From assembly GCF_002209485.1 (NCBI RefSeq), contig NZ_NJIX01000001.1, positions 868,001-932,000 of the forward strand: a stretch of 64,000 bases of DNA, read 5' to 3'. The DNA comes from Achromobacter sp. HZ34. GTDB lineage: Bacteria; Pseudomonadota; Gammaproteobacteria; Burkholderiales; Burkholderiaceae_B. This document shows positions 43,111 to 50,858 of the stretch, piece after piece. The position numbers were made by a program, and so were the translations under genes. A model generated the notes under the pieces. The model made no database searches. It had not been told where the DNA came from and was given only the letters and a program-made list of their open reading frames with translations. Within the stretch, counting starts at the first letter, position 1. Each line of letters starts with the position of its first letter.

Positions 43111-44841
43111 TCAGCGGCTCCACTTTTCCGCTTGCAGGTACAGCCTTCGCCAGAAGTACCGGTTCAGCCCCATCACGAAGATACACATCACGCCGATGCC
43201 CAGCGCGATGCGCGGGAAGTCGCCCTTCTGCGTCATCTCCGCGATGTAGCCGCCCAGGCCGGTGGCGGTCAGCGTGGTCTTGCCCCAGGTCACCACCTCG
43301 GACACGATGCTGGCGTTCCAGGACCCGCCGCTGGCCGTGATGGCGCCGGTGACGAAACTGGGAAACACCGCCGGCAGGTAGAAGCGCTTCCACTTCAGCC
43401 AGCCTTTCAGGCCCAGGTTGTCGGCGGCATAGCGCAATTCGCTGGGGATGGTGCTGGCACCGGCCACGACGTTGAAAAGGATGTACCACTGGGTACCGAA
43501 AATCATCAAGGGGCTGAGCCAGACTTCCGGATTCAGGTCGAAGGCGACGATAGCTACCACCGCCAGCGGAAACAGCAGATTGGACGGAAACGCGGCCAGC
43601 AACTGCGCCAGCGCCTGGATGCGCTGCGACAGGCGCGGACGCAGGCCGATCATGATGCCCAGCGGCACCCAGACCACCGAGGCCAGCGCGATCAGCACCA
43701 TCACCCGTACCAGCGTGATGCCGCCCAGGCCCAGCACGCGCAGGGCTTCGGACCAGCCCACTTCGGCATGCACGAACACGCCCAGGCGCCACACGGCGAT
43801 CAGGGCCAGCGCGGTCAGGAAGCCGTCGACCATGCGTTCACGCAATGGGTTGACCGTGCGCACGCGCGCCCGCACCGACGTACCGTCATAGCCGCGGCGG
43901 AACCAGCCCAGGGCGCGCTCGCCGCGATGCGCCAGGTTCAGCGACAGGGCCCGCGTCAGCCGGCCGCGGCGCAGCAGATCCAGCACCCAGGACTGCTGCG
44001 CGGTGTTGCTTTGCGTGTCCTCGAAACGGAACTTGTCGGCCCAGGCCAGCAGCGGACGGAAGAACAGCTGGTCGTACAGCAGGATGCCCACCGCCATCGC
44101 GATGATGGCGTAGAAGATGGCATGCAGGTTTTGCTGGTCGATGGCCGACGCGATGTACGAGCCGATACCGGGCAGCATGATGTCCTGGTTGGACACCGTG
44201 ATGGCCTCGGATGCCACCACGAAGAACCAGCCGCCGGACATCGACAGCATCATGTTCCACAGCAGCGCGGGCGTGGCGTAAGGCAATTCCAGCCGCCAGA
44301 ACCGCTGCCAGCCGCTCAGGCGGAACACGCGCGCGGCCTCGTTCAGCTCCGACGGCACGGTGCGGATGGACTGGTACAGGCTGAGCGCCATATTCCATGC
44401 CTGCGACGTGAAGATGGCGAAGATAGCCGCGCACTCCACGCCCAGCAGCCTGCCGGGGAACAGCGCGATGAAGCCGGTCACCGTGATCGACAGGAAACCC
44501 AGGATGGGGATGGACTGCAGGATGTCCACCATCGGCACCAGGATCTTTTCCGCGGTGCGCGATTTGGAAGCCACCGCCGCGAAGACGAAGCTGAATACCA
44601 GGGATACGCCCAGCGCGATGAACATGCGCAGCGTGGTCCGCAACAGGTAGTACGGCAGGTAGGCAGCGTCCAGCGAGATCGGCAGTTGCTGGCCCACCGA
44701 ATAAGGCGTGGCCATTTCCTTGGCGCCGAACGCCAACAGCACCAGGAAGCCGAGGATCAGCGGCAGTAACAACCAATCCCAACGATTGGGACGGGTTCCA
44801 GGAAGGCGCTCCAGGCGCCGGGGATCGAAGAAAGGAAACAT
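43111..44841 (-). CDS. ABC importer permease, two permease domains fused
   Basis: A 576-residue membrane protein made of two tandem BPD_transp_1 domains. Each carries an EAA-type coupling loop: VPSELNEAARVFRLSGWQRFWRLELPYA (about 160-187) and IPSELRYAADNLGLKGWLKWKRFYLPAVFP (about 455-484). It resembles the duplicated permease of anion (nitrate/sulfonate-type) importers. Fusion gives the two-permease channel from one chain. The partner ATPase is downstream. The substrate and the receptor are not identified. Confidence 0.87.
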   Translation of the reverse strand: MFPFFDPRRLERLPGTRPNRWDWLLLPLILGFLVLLAFGAKEMATPYSVGQQLPISLDAAYLPYYLLRTTLRMFIALGVSLVFSFVFAAVASKSRTAEKILVPMVDILQSIPILGFLSITVTGFIALFPGRLLGVECAAIFAIFTSQAWNMALSLYQSIRTVPSELNEAARVFRLSGWQRFWRLELPYATPALLWNMMLSMSGGWFFVVASEAITVSNQDIMLPGIGSYIASAIDQQNLHAIFYAIIAMAVGILLYDQLFFRPLLAWADKFRFEDTQSNTAQQSWVLDLLRRGRLTRALSLNLAHRGERALGWFRRGYDGTSVRARVRTVNPLRERMVDGFLTALALIAVWRLGVFVHAEVGWSEALRVLGLGGITLVRVMVLIALASVVWVPLGIMIGLRPRLSQRIQALAQLLAAFPSNLLFPLAVVAIVAFDLNPEVWLSPLMIFGTQWYILFNVVAGASTIPSELRYAADNLGLKGWLKWKRFYLPAVFPSFVTGAITASGGSWNASIVSEVVTWGKTTLTATGLGGYIAEMTQKGDFPRIALGIGVMCIFVMGLNRYFWRRLYLQAEKWSR

Positions 44842-45234
44842 GCCGGGCTCCGGCGAGGCTGCTTAAGCAATATCCGGCCTGGACCGGATCCGTTCTCGCC
44901 CTGGATACGTGTAAACCCTAGGGCGTGCGCAAGGTAGCACGGTGACGCACCCAGCGTCCATCCAAAAACCGCTTGGTTACGCCCTTTGCTGCTAATGCGC
45001 CACGTCCGGCCGCCGGCCCCGTGAAATTCGTGAAAGGTGGCTGAATTCCAGCTTTCAGGATCGCCGATTCTGGTCCCTGCAAGGAGGATAAGGCACAGGG
45101 CTGCGACGGTCGCACTACCACGAATATCTTGAAAGGAACCGAGCAAATCCGGCAACAAGCTTATGCGAGGGGGGCCGCTGGTTTTGGTATACGATCCCAG
45201 CCTTCAAGGTTTTACGATTCTTTTACCCTCCCAG
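44842..45234. other. Divergent ABC permease/MFS intergenic region
   Basis: A 393-base gap without a supported gene. AAGGAGG near 45078 is not followed by a start codon. An extended -10-like TGGTATACG at 45185-45193 faces the MFS gene and favours its start at 45235 over the upstream ATG at 45163. I recognise no riboswitch. Confidence 0.4.
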
Positions 45235-46485
45235 ATGGCCAGTACGCCAGACTCCGACAACGCTGACGCCCCTTTGATCACGCGGCCAGCCTTCGCGCAT
45301 TTTCTTCTCTCCCGCTTCGGCGCCTCGCTCGCCTATCAGATGGTGTCTGTCGCCGTCGGCTGGCAGATCTACTCGCTTACCGGCAGCGCCATGGACCTGG
45401 GCCTGATCGGGCTGGCGCAGTTCATGCCCATGTTGCTGCTGACCCTGGTGGTGGGGCATGTGGCCGACCGCTACGACCGGCGCAAGATCCTGGCGGTGAC
45501 CCTGACCATCGAAACCTTGTCGGCCGCCGTGCTGTCGGCCGTATCGTTGGCGGGCGAAGCGAACCACTACGTCGTCTATGCCTGCATCATCGCGATGAGC
45601 GCGTCGCGCGCCTTCGAATCGCCGACCATGCCCACGCTGATCCCGGCGGTCGTGCCGCGCGCCCTGATCCCGCGCGCCACCGCTGTATCGGCGTCGTCCA
45701 ACCAGATCGCGCAGATTGCCGGGCCGGCCTTGGGTGGCGTCGGGTATGCATTGGGCGCGGGCTGGATCTATGCGCTGACCGCCGCCTGCTATTTCATCGC
45801 CCTGGTCTCCATGCTGACGCTGAAGATCGAGGGCCAGCCTTCGCGCAAGGAACCGACCACCTGGCGCTCGCTGTTCGCCGGTTTCACGTTCATCGCCAGC
45901 CGCCGCATCCTGCTGGGCACCCTGACCCTGGACCTGTTCGCCGTCCTGCTGGGCGGGGCCACTGCCCTGCTGCCCATCTATGCCAAGGACATCCTGCATG
46001 CCGGGCCCTGGGCGCTGGGCATGTTGCGCGCGGCGCCGGCAGTGGGCGCGGTCAGCATGGCCCTGGTGCTGGGACGCAAGAACCTGACGGGCAATATCGG
46101 CATGACGCTGTTCGGCGCCTTGTTCGCTTTCGGCATCGCCACCGTGGTGTTTGGCATTTCCACGTCGATCCCGGTGTCCATCATTGCCCTGATGGTGCTG
46201 GGCGCGGCCGATTCCATCAGCGTCGTGGTGCGTTCGTCGCTGGTGCAATTGAACACGCCCAATGACATGCTGGGACGCGTCAGCGCCATCAACATGCTGT
46301 TCATCGGGACGTCCAACCAGATGGGTGAGTTCCGCGCGGGGCTGATGGCGTCCATGACGGGCGCCATTCCGGCGGTGGTACTGGGCGGCGTCGGCACCAT
46401 CGCCGTCGCCGCGCTGTGGATGTGGTGGTACCCGGAGCTACGCCGGCTGCGGTCGCTGCATAACGTCACGCCTGAAACGCACTGA
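45235..46485 (+). CDS. MFS transporter, EntS-like
   Basis: A 416-residue major facilitator with 12 predicted helices. GHVADRYDRRKIL between helices 2 and 3 is the MFS signature loop, followed by ASRAFESPTMPTLIPAVVPRALIPRATA and later LGRVSAINMLFIGTSNQMGEFRAGLMAS, which are typical of the enterobactin-exporter (EntS/MFS_3) type. No siderophore genes are near, so the substrate is unknown. ATG 45235 is preferred because a promoter-like element lies between it and the ATG at 45163. Confidence 0.88.
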   Translation: MASTPDSDNADAPLITRPAFAHFLLSRFGASLAYQMVSVAVGWQIYSLTGSAMDLGLIGLAQFMPMLLLTLVVGHVADRYDRRKILAVTLTIETLSAAVLSAVSLAGEANHYVVYACIIAMSASRAFESPTMPTLIPAVVPRALIPRATAVSASSNQIAQIAGPALGGVGYALGAGWIYALTAACYFIALVSMLTLKIEGQPSRKEPTTWRSLFAGFTFIASRRILLGTLTLDLFAVLLGGATALLPIYAKDILHAGPWALGMLRAAPAVGAVSMALVLGRKNLTGNIGMTLFGALFAFGIATVVFGISTSIPVSIIALMVLGAADSISVVVRSSLVQLNTPNDMLGRVSAINMLFIGTSNQMGEFRAGLMASMTGAIPAVVLGGVGTIAVAALWMWWYPELRRLRSLHNVTPETH

Positions 46486-46557
46486 CTGGCCCGCCAGCGG
46501 GATGCGGCCAGAAATCCTTTCCGGCTGGGAATGCCCAATCGCCCGATTGCCGCGTCG

Positions 46558-46986
46558 TTAGCCGAGCCTGTGTTCCCAGGGGTTGATTACGTCGACCCCG
46601 CAGTCGCGGAAGTCTTTGACATTGCGAGTCGCAACACTTGCTCCTCGTGAGCGGGCGACCCCTGCGATGGATGCATCGAACTGGCTTATTGGGCGGCCGA
46701 GCAACTTGCGCGTAGCGGAGATTTCCGCATATGCGGCCGCCGCATCGCTGTCGAAAGCAAGCACATGCCCTGCAAGATCGATTACGAATACCTGCGAAAC
46801 CGCCATTTCCAAGGCTGACTTGCGATCACCGTCAGGCAGCAATTGAACGCCATAAAGCAGCTCTGCTTCGGTGATCGTCGTCGTAAACAGTGACGATCGA
46901 ACCTGACCCGCGAGCCAGGCGAGCACGTGATCGTCCGGTGCCGGCCGCAAAATTTCCGACAGGATGTTCGTATCCAATACGATCAT
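46558..46986 (-). CDS. PIN-domain toxin, FitB/VapC type
   Basis: A 142-residue ribonuclease toxin. The PIN acidic residues are in IVLDTNILSE (N-terminus), TEAELLYGVQLLP, and ISQFDASIAGVARSRGASVATRNVKDF, ending NPWE, which is characteristic of FitB-like PIN proteins. It cleaves RNA when its antitoxin is degraded. ATG 46986 overlaps the antitoxin stop by four bases, the usual antitoxin-first arrangement. Confidence 0.92.
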   Translation of the reverse strand: MIVLDTNILSEILRPAPDDHVLAWLAGQVRSSLFTTTITEAELLYGVQLLPDGDRKSALEMAVSQVFVIDLAGHVLAFDSDAAAAYAEISATRKLLGRPISQFDASIAGVARSRGASVATRNVKDFRDCGVDVINPWEHRLG

Positions 46987-47231
46987 GCGCTGAAATCCGG
47001 GGGGGTACGAATCGCTTCTCGTTCGGGAAGCTCCAGCGTGACGCCTCCCAGAGGAGCGACACGAGCCCGGATCGCAGCTATCAAGGCGCCCCCGCGAGCG
47101 GGCTCTACCGAGAGCGCCGCCCGCAGGATGTCTCGCGCTTCGTCCTCCATCGAACGTCCGTGCAAAGCGGCCTGGATGCGCAAGCGGGCTTTGAGGTGAT
47201 CGTCGATATTGCGAATAGTCATGGTGGCCAC
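46983..47231 (-). CDS. Ribbon-helix-helix antitoxin, FitA type
   Basis: An 82-residue antitoxin. The N-terminal ribbon-helix-helix (MTIRNIDDHLKARLRIQAALHGRSMEDEARDILRAAL) binds DNA, and the C-terminal tail should wrap the toxin. The GTG at 47231 is preferred because GGAGG lies five bases before it. The ATG three codons later would be too far from that site. Two 14-base direct repeats over the promoter suggest autoregulation. Confidence 0.9.
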   Translation of the reverse strand: MATMTIRNIDDHLKARLRIQAALHGRSMEDEARDILRAALSVEPARGGALIAAIRARVAPLGGVTLELPEREAIRTPPDFSA

Positions 47232-47241
47232 GGCAGCCTCC

Positions 47242-47286
47242 TTTAAGCGTTGACTGCATTTTAAGCATTGACTAATGACCTCGCAA
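47242..47286 (-). promoter_or_regulatory. Promoter and operator repeats of the FitAB pair
   Basis: On the minus strand TTGCGA (47286-47281), a 17-base spacer and TAAAAT (47263-47258) form a good sigma-70 promoter. Two direct repeats matching TTTAAGCRTTGACT (plus strand, 47242-47255 and 47260-47273, 18 bases apart) overlap the -10 and the spacer, as expected for autorepression by the antitoxin. Confidence 0.7.
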
Positions 47287-47642
47287 GGAGGGGTCGCCAA
47301 GGTCAGCAGACGGCAGGGAAAGGGATTTTTTCCAATGCTATTCCAGACGCCTGGCCACGCAGGCCGGATATCAGGCAGTGGTCAAGCAAGCCCAGGGCAT
47401 CGTTGACGAACTGTCGGCGGTTGAATAACGGCCGAGGGTCGAAGCGATGTTGACGATGGTGTTTTTGAGCTTGGCCTGGGGTTGGGCAGTGACATCGGCA
47501 CTGACCTGAGCTTGGGCTTGGGCATTGACCTGGGCTAGGGGCTGAGCCGCGGCATTGATCTGGACTTGAACCACATCAACGGGATTCAAGCGATCGGTGG
47601 GCCCCGCGACGCGCGTTCATCCACGCGCGCGCCTAAAATCAC
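47287..47642. other. Region between FitAB and the DUF423 terminator
   Basis: No convincing gene. Between about 47485 and 47566 is a degenerate repeat of GGCAYTGAYCTGRRCT (copies at 47497, 47521 and 47551), which gives Ala/Gln-rich runs on the minus strand. It may be a decayed repeat-containing gene. Confidence 0.35.
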
Positions 47643-47677
47643 AGCGCCCGGCGGTAAACCGCCAGGGCGCTTTTTTT
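47643..47677 (+). terminator. Strong terminator directly upstream of the DUF423 gene
   Basis: GCGCCC-GGCGG and CCGCC-A-GGGCGC form an 11-bp stem with one bulge and a TAAA loop, followed by seven T. It is on the plus strand, yet no plus-strand gene precedes it for more than 1 kb, and the DUF423 ATG is only 26 bases further on. Confidence 0.85.
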
Positions 47678-47703
47678 ATTTTCGCCAAGGACGATGCTAA
47701 ATC

Positions 47704-48084
47704 ATGACCGACCGGATTTTTGCGCTGCTGGGCGCGCTGAACATGTTCATTGCCGTTGGCACCGGAGCGTTTGGCGCGCATGGTTTGAAGGAGAGGCTTA
47801 GCGCGGAGATGCTGGCGGTCTGGCAGACGGCGGTCACCTACCAGATGGCGCATGCGCTGGGGCTGCTGGCGATCGCCGCCCTGGTGCCGCGTTTCGGGTC
47901 GGGGCTGCTGACGAGCGGCGGCTGGCTGATGTTCGCCGGCATCGTGCTGTTCAGCGGCAGCTTGTACGTCCTGGCACTGACCAATGTCCGCTGGCTGGGC
48001 GCCATCACGCCCATCGGCGGCCTGGGTTTCCTGGCCGGCTGGCTGCTGGTAGCCCTGGCCGCCTGGCGCGGCCCGACGGTTTGA
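47704..48084 (+). CDS. DUF423 membrane protein
   Basis: A 126-residue four-helix membrane protein of the DUF423 (YgdD) family. GALNMFIAVGTGAFGAHGLKERL is the signature N-terminus, with WQTAVTYQMAHALGLL and ITPIGGLGFLAGWLLVALAAW following. The function is unknown. AAGGAC about 9-14 bases before the ATG may be the ribosome site. A terminator hairpin immediately upstream suggests control by attenuation, or an upstream non-coding transcript. Confidence 0.9.
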   Translation: MTDRIFALLGALNMFIAVGTGAFGAHGLKERLSAEMLAVWQTAVTYQMAHALGLLAIAALVPRFGSGLLTSGGWLMFAGIVLFSGSLYVLALTNVRWLGAITPIGGLGFLAGWLLVALAAWRGPTV

Positions 48085-48120
48085 ACAGGCAGTAGCCAGC
48101 AGCCAAGAAACCGTCTCGGC

Positions 48121-48390
48121 ACTACGGCGCCGGGGCTGGCGCCAGCGCGGCCAGTATGAACGGAGCTCCTCAGAAAGGAGCCCCGTCCATGTTCCCCGCA
48201 GAATTTTTGAACGTTTTTATAAAAAACGTTCCTTCAAAATGCGGTCTGGAACTACGACGCACGGCTTGCCGTGGCGCCGGCGCAGCCAGTATGAACGGGG
48301 CTCCTCCCAAAGGAGCCCCAAGCATGTTCCCCGCAGAATTTTTTAAACGTTTTTTATAAAAAACGTTCCTGCAAAATGCAGCCTGGAACT
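48121..48390. repeat. Tandem structured repeat, two copies of 130-137 bp
   Basis: Copy 1 (48121-48250) and copy 2 (48251-48387) share, in order: a start ACTACGRCGC, a GC-rich segment, CAGTATGAACGG, a hairpin GGGGCTCCT/AGGAGCCCC (48297-48319; copy 1 at 48162-48184 has one mismatch), a shared CATGTTCCCCGCAGAATTTTT, and a long AT palindrome with AACG/CGTT ends (perfect 22 bp at 48346-48367; 21 bp at 48210-48230). A third partial start, ACTACGAC, at 48388 overlaps the stop of the MFS gene. Confidence 0.85.
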
Positions 48391-49699
48391 ACGACACGCG
48401 GCTCGCCGAGGCGGCGGTGCGGGCCGGGCTGGTGACGATGAACAGGCGCGCGCTCAGGGCGACGGACAGGACCAGGAACGCGCCGATCAGGCCGACCACG
48501 CCGCTCCAGCCGGCCCATTCCCAGCATTTGCCACCCACCGACCCCAACACGCTGGATCCCAGGTAATACGACAGCAGATATAGCGACGCCGCCTGCGCCT
48601 TGTAGCCGCGCGCCAGCCGCCCGACCCAACCGCTGGCGACAGAATGCGCCGCGAAGAAGCCGAAGGTCAGCACCACCACACCGGCCACCATGACGATCAG
48701 ATTGGCCGACAGCGTCAGCAACAGGCCCAGGAACATCGTCCCCACGCCCGTGCACAGCATCGCGCCGCGACCATAGCGGTCGGCCAGCCGGCCGAACAGC
48801 GCCGACGCGAAGATCCCCACCAGATACACCGTGAAGATGGCGCTGATCAAGGTCTGGCTGAGCAGATAAGGCGGCGCCATCAGGCGAAAGCCCGCGTAGT
48901 TGTAGACGGTGACGAACCCACCCATCAACAGGAAACCCAGCGCGAACAAGGACAGCAGATTGGGATCGACCAGGTGCGTCGCAAAGCCTTGCCGCGCCGC
49001 GGCCCAGCCCCCGCCCTTCTGCGGCTTGAAGTGACGCGAAGCCGGCAACGCCAGCACGAACAGCACCGCCGACAACACCCCCACCACGCCCACGACGACC
49101 AGCGCCATATGCCAGTCGCTGTGATCCGCCACCAGGCCGGTAATCACCCGCCCCATCATGCCGCCGAAAGCGCTGCCGCCGATATACAGGCCCATGGCGA
49201 AACCCAGATCGGCGGACGATACCTCTTCGGCCAGGTACGCCATGGCCACCGCGGGTACGCCGCCCAGCACCAGCCCTTGCAAGGCCCGCACGGCCAGCAA
49301 CGCATGCCAGTTCGGCGTCGCGGCCACGGCCAGCGTCAGCACGCCGGACGCAAACAGCGATGCCGCCATGACGGCCTTGCGCGGCAGGCGGCTGGACCAG
49401 AAGCCGACCAGGAAGATCGCCAACGCCAGCAGGCCCGTGGTCAGCGACAGCGACAGGCTGCTCTGGGCGGGCGACACCCCGAAGTGCTCGGCGAACAGGG
49501 GCAGCAGCGGCTGCACACAGTACATCAGGGAAAAAGTGGAGAAACCGGCGGCGAATAACGCCCAGTTGGCGCGCCGGAAGGCCGCGCTGCCACGCTGCAG
49601 ATAGGGAATGGATTCGGCGGACGGTGTTTGCACGGATGACGGCGACGCGGCCTGCAAGCCGTCGGGCGCTGCTGCGCGGGAGGTAGTTTCAGAAGACAT
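48389..49699 (-). CDS. MFS transporter, YnfM-like
   Basis: A 436-residue 12-helix major facilitator. FLVGFWSSRLPRKAVMAASLF is the loop 2-3 motif, and VRALQGLVLGGVPAVAMAYLAEEV and LYIGGSAFGGMMGRVITGLVAD are typical of YnfM/inner-membrane drug-type proteins. A divergent LysR gene repeats the ynfL-ynfM arrangement of E. coli, suggesting a conserved regulator-transporter unit. The N-terminal 35 residues are Ser/Ala/Pro-rich. Its 3' end runs into the tandem repeat. Confidence 0.9.
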   Translation of the reverse strand: MSSETTSRAAAPDGLQAASPSSVQTPSAESIPYLQRGSAAFRRANWALFAAGFSTFSLMYCVQPLLPLFAEHFGVSPAQSSLSLSLTTGLLALAIFLVGFWSSRLPRKAVMAASLFASGVLTLAVAATPNWHALLAVRALQGLVLGGVPAVAMAYLAEEVSSADLGFAMGLYIGGSAFGGMMGRVITGLVADHSDWHMALVVVGVVGVLSAVLFVLALPASRHFKPQKGGGWAAARQGFATHLVDPNLLSLFALGFLLMGGFVTVYNYAGFRLMAPPYLLSQTLISAIFTVYLVGIFASALFGRLADRYGRGAMLCTGVGTMFLGLLLTLSANLIVMVAGVVVLTFGFFAAHSVASGWVGRLARGYKAQAASLYLLSYYLGSSVLGSVGGKCWEWAGWSGVVGLIGAFLVLSVALSARLFIVTSPARTAASASRVS

Positions 49700-49855
49700 T
49701 TTTAGAACGGCTGGGCGCTACGCCACCGACCGCGCGGCTTGTGGCCACACGCTCGGGGATGCTGCTCATGCGGGTTGAATCAAGGATCTGACGGGATAGG
49801 TGAGACGGTAGCCCTATGTCGCTCATCTGTCCAATATATGGAAGTGGTCCCAGCG

Positions 49856-49870
49856 ATATTTATGAAATAT
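49856..49870. promoter_or_regulatory. Candidate LysR box ATATTTATGAAATAT
   Basis: A 15-base inverted repeat (6-base arms, 3-base centre) that fits the T-N11-A LysR consensus. It lies 11 bases before the LysR start in the divergent gap with the MFS gene. Confidence 0.5.
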
Positions 49871-49880
49871 GATGCTCGCC

Positions 49881-50780
49881 ATGGAACTTCGCCATCTCCG
49901 TTATTTCGTCGCGGTCGCGGAAGAAATGCATTTCACGCGTGCGGCGGCGCGGCTGGGTATTGGCCAGCCGCCGTTAAGCCAGCAGATCCAGCAACTGGAA
50001 CGCGAACTGGGCGCCACGCTGTTCCTGCGTTTGCCACGCGGCATCGAACTGACCGAGGCCGGCCAGCAATTCCTGGAGGACGCCCGCGCCATCCTGGCCG
50101 CCGCCACCCGCGCGGCGGAACGGGCGCACCATCTGGGACAAGGCCAGAGCGGCAACGTCAGCATCGGGTTCACTTCTTCCTCCGTGTTCCACCCGGCCCT
50201 GGCCCGCGCGCTACGGGCCTACCGCGACCGCTACCCTCAAGTCCACGTCGAGCTGCGCGAAGGCAACACGGGTTCGCTGCTGGAATGGCTGCGCAGCGGC
50301 GAAGTCGACGTCGCCTTCCTGCGCCAGCCCTTCACGTTGGGAGAAGATTTCCGCGCCGACCGGGTCGTCGACGAGCCGATGCTGGTCGCGATGCCCGCCA
50401 CCCACGCCATGGCAGGCGCCCGTGGCCTGACCCTGGCGGCGCTGCGCGATGAAGACTTCGTGCTGTATCCGCGGCCCATCGGATCCGGCCTGTACGACAC
50501 CATCCTGGCGGCGTGCCAGCAGGCGGGCTTCACGCCCCGTATCGCCCAGGAGGCGCCGCAGATGGCCTCGGTGATCAGCCTGGTTGCCGCCGGCTTCGGC
50601 ATTTCGCTGGTGCCCGCCAGCATGCGCCACGTCCACACCGAAGGGGTGCGCTTCCTGCCGCTGCGCGGCCCGGCGCCGCGCGCCTTGCTGGACCTGGCCT
50701 ACCGCCGCCATTCGCCGTCGCAGGCGGCCCGCAATGCCGTCACGGTGATGATCGAAGCGGCCAGCGTGAAAGGTGCTTGA
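49881..50780 (+). CDS. LysR family regulator, YnfL-like
   Basis: A 299-residue LysR protein: MELRHLRYFVAVAEEMHFTRAAARLGIGQPPLSQQIQQLERELGATLF is a canonical helix-turn-helix, and VDVAFLRQPF and VLYPRPIGSGLYDTI belong to the effector domain. It probably controls the divergent YnfM-like exporter. Two in-frame ATGs upstream (49869, 49872) are possible starts, but the family start is at 49881. Confidence 0.92.
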   Translation: MELRHLRYFVAVAEEMHFTRAAARLGIGQPPLSQQIQQLERELGATLFLRLPRGIELTEAGQQFLEDARAILAAATRAAERAHHLGQGQSGNVSIGFTSSSVFHPALARALRAYRDRYPQVHVELREGNTGSLLEWLRSGEVDVAFLRQPFTLGEDFRADRVVDEPMLVAMPATHAMAGARGLTLAALRDEDFVLYPRPIGSGLYDTILAACQQAGFTPRIAQEAPQMASVISLVAAGFGISLVPASMRHVHTEGVRFLPLRGPAPRALLDLAYRRHSPSQAARNAVTVMIEAASVKGA

Positions 50781-50858
50781 AGCTCCATCCCCGCAAGAGC
50801 AGGCACCACGACATCAAGCGCAGGGGCGCGAATGCCCGCCGCGCCGGGCGCCGGTGCA

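Noticed and set aside
43093-44769. A 558-codon plus-strand frame opposite the fused ABC permease
   Set aside because: Antisense shadow with His/Gln/Arg-rich low-information sequence, while the minus strand has clear permease motifs.
47371-47589. A 72-codon minus-strand Ala/Gln-rich frame
   Set aside because: TTG start, no ribosome site and repetitive composition; better treated as a degenerate repeat.
48156-48359. A 67-codon frame spanning both tandem repeats
   Set aside because: It has no ribosome site and simply reads through the repeat; the repeated peptide is mentioned as a possibility but not called as a gene.
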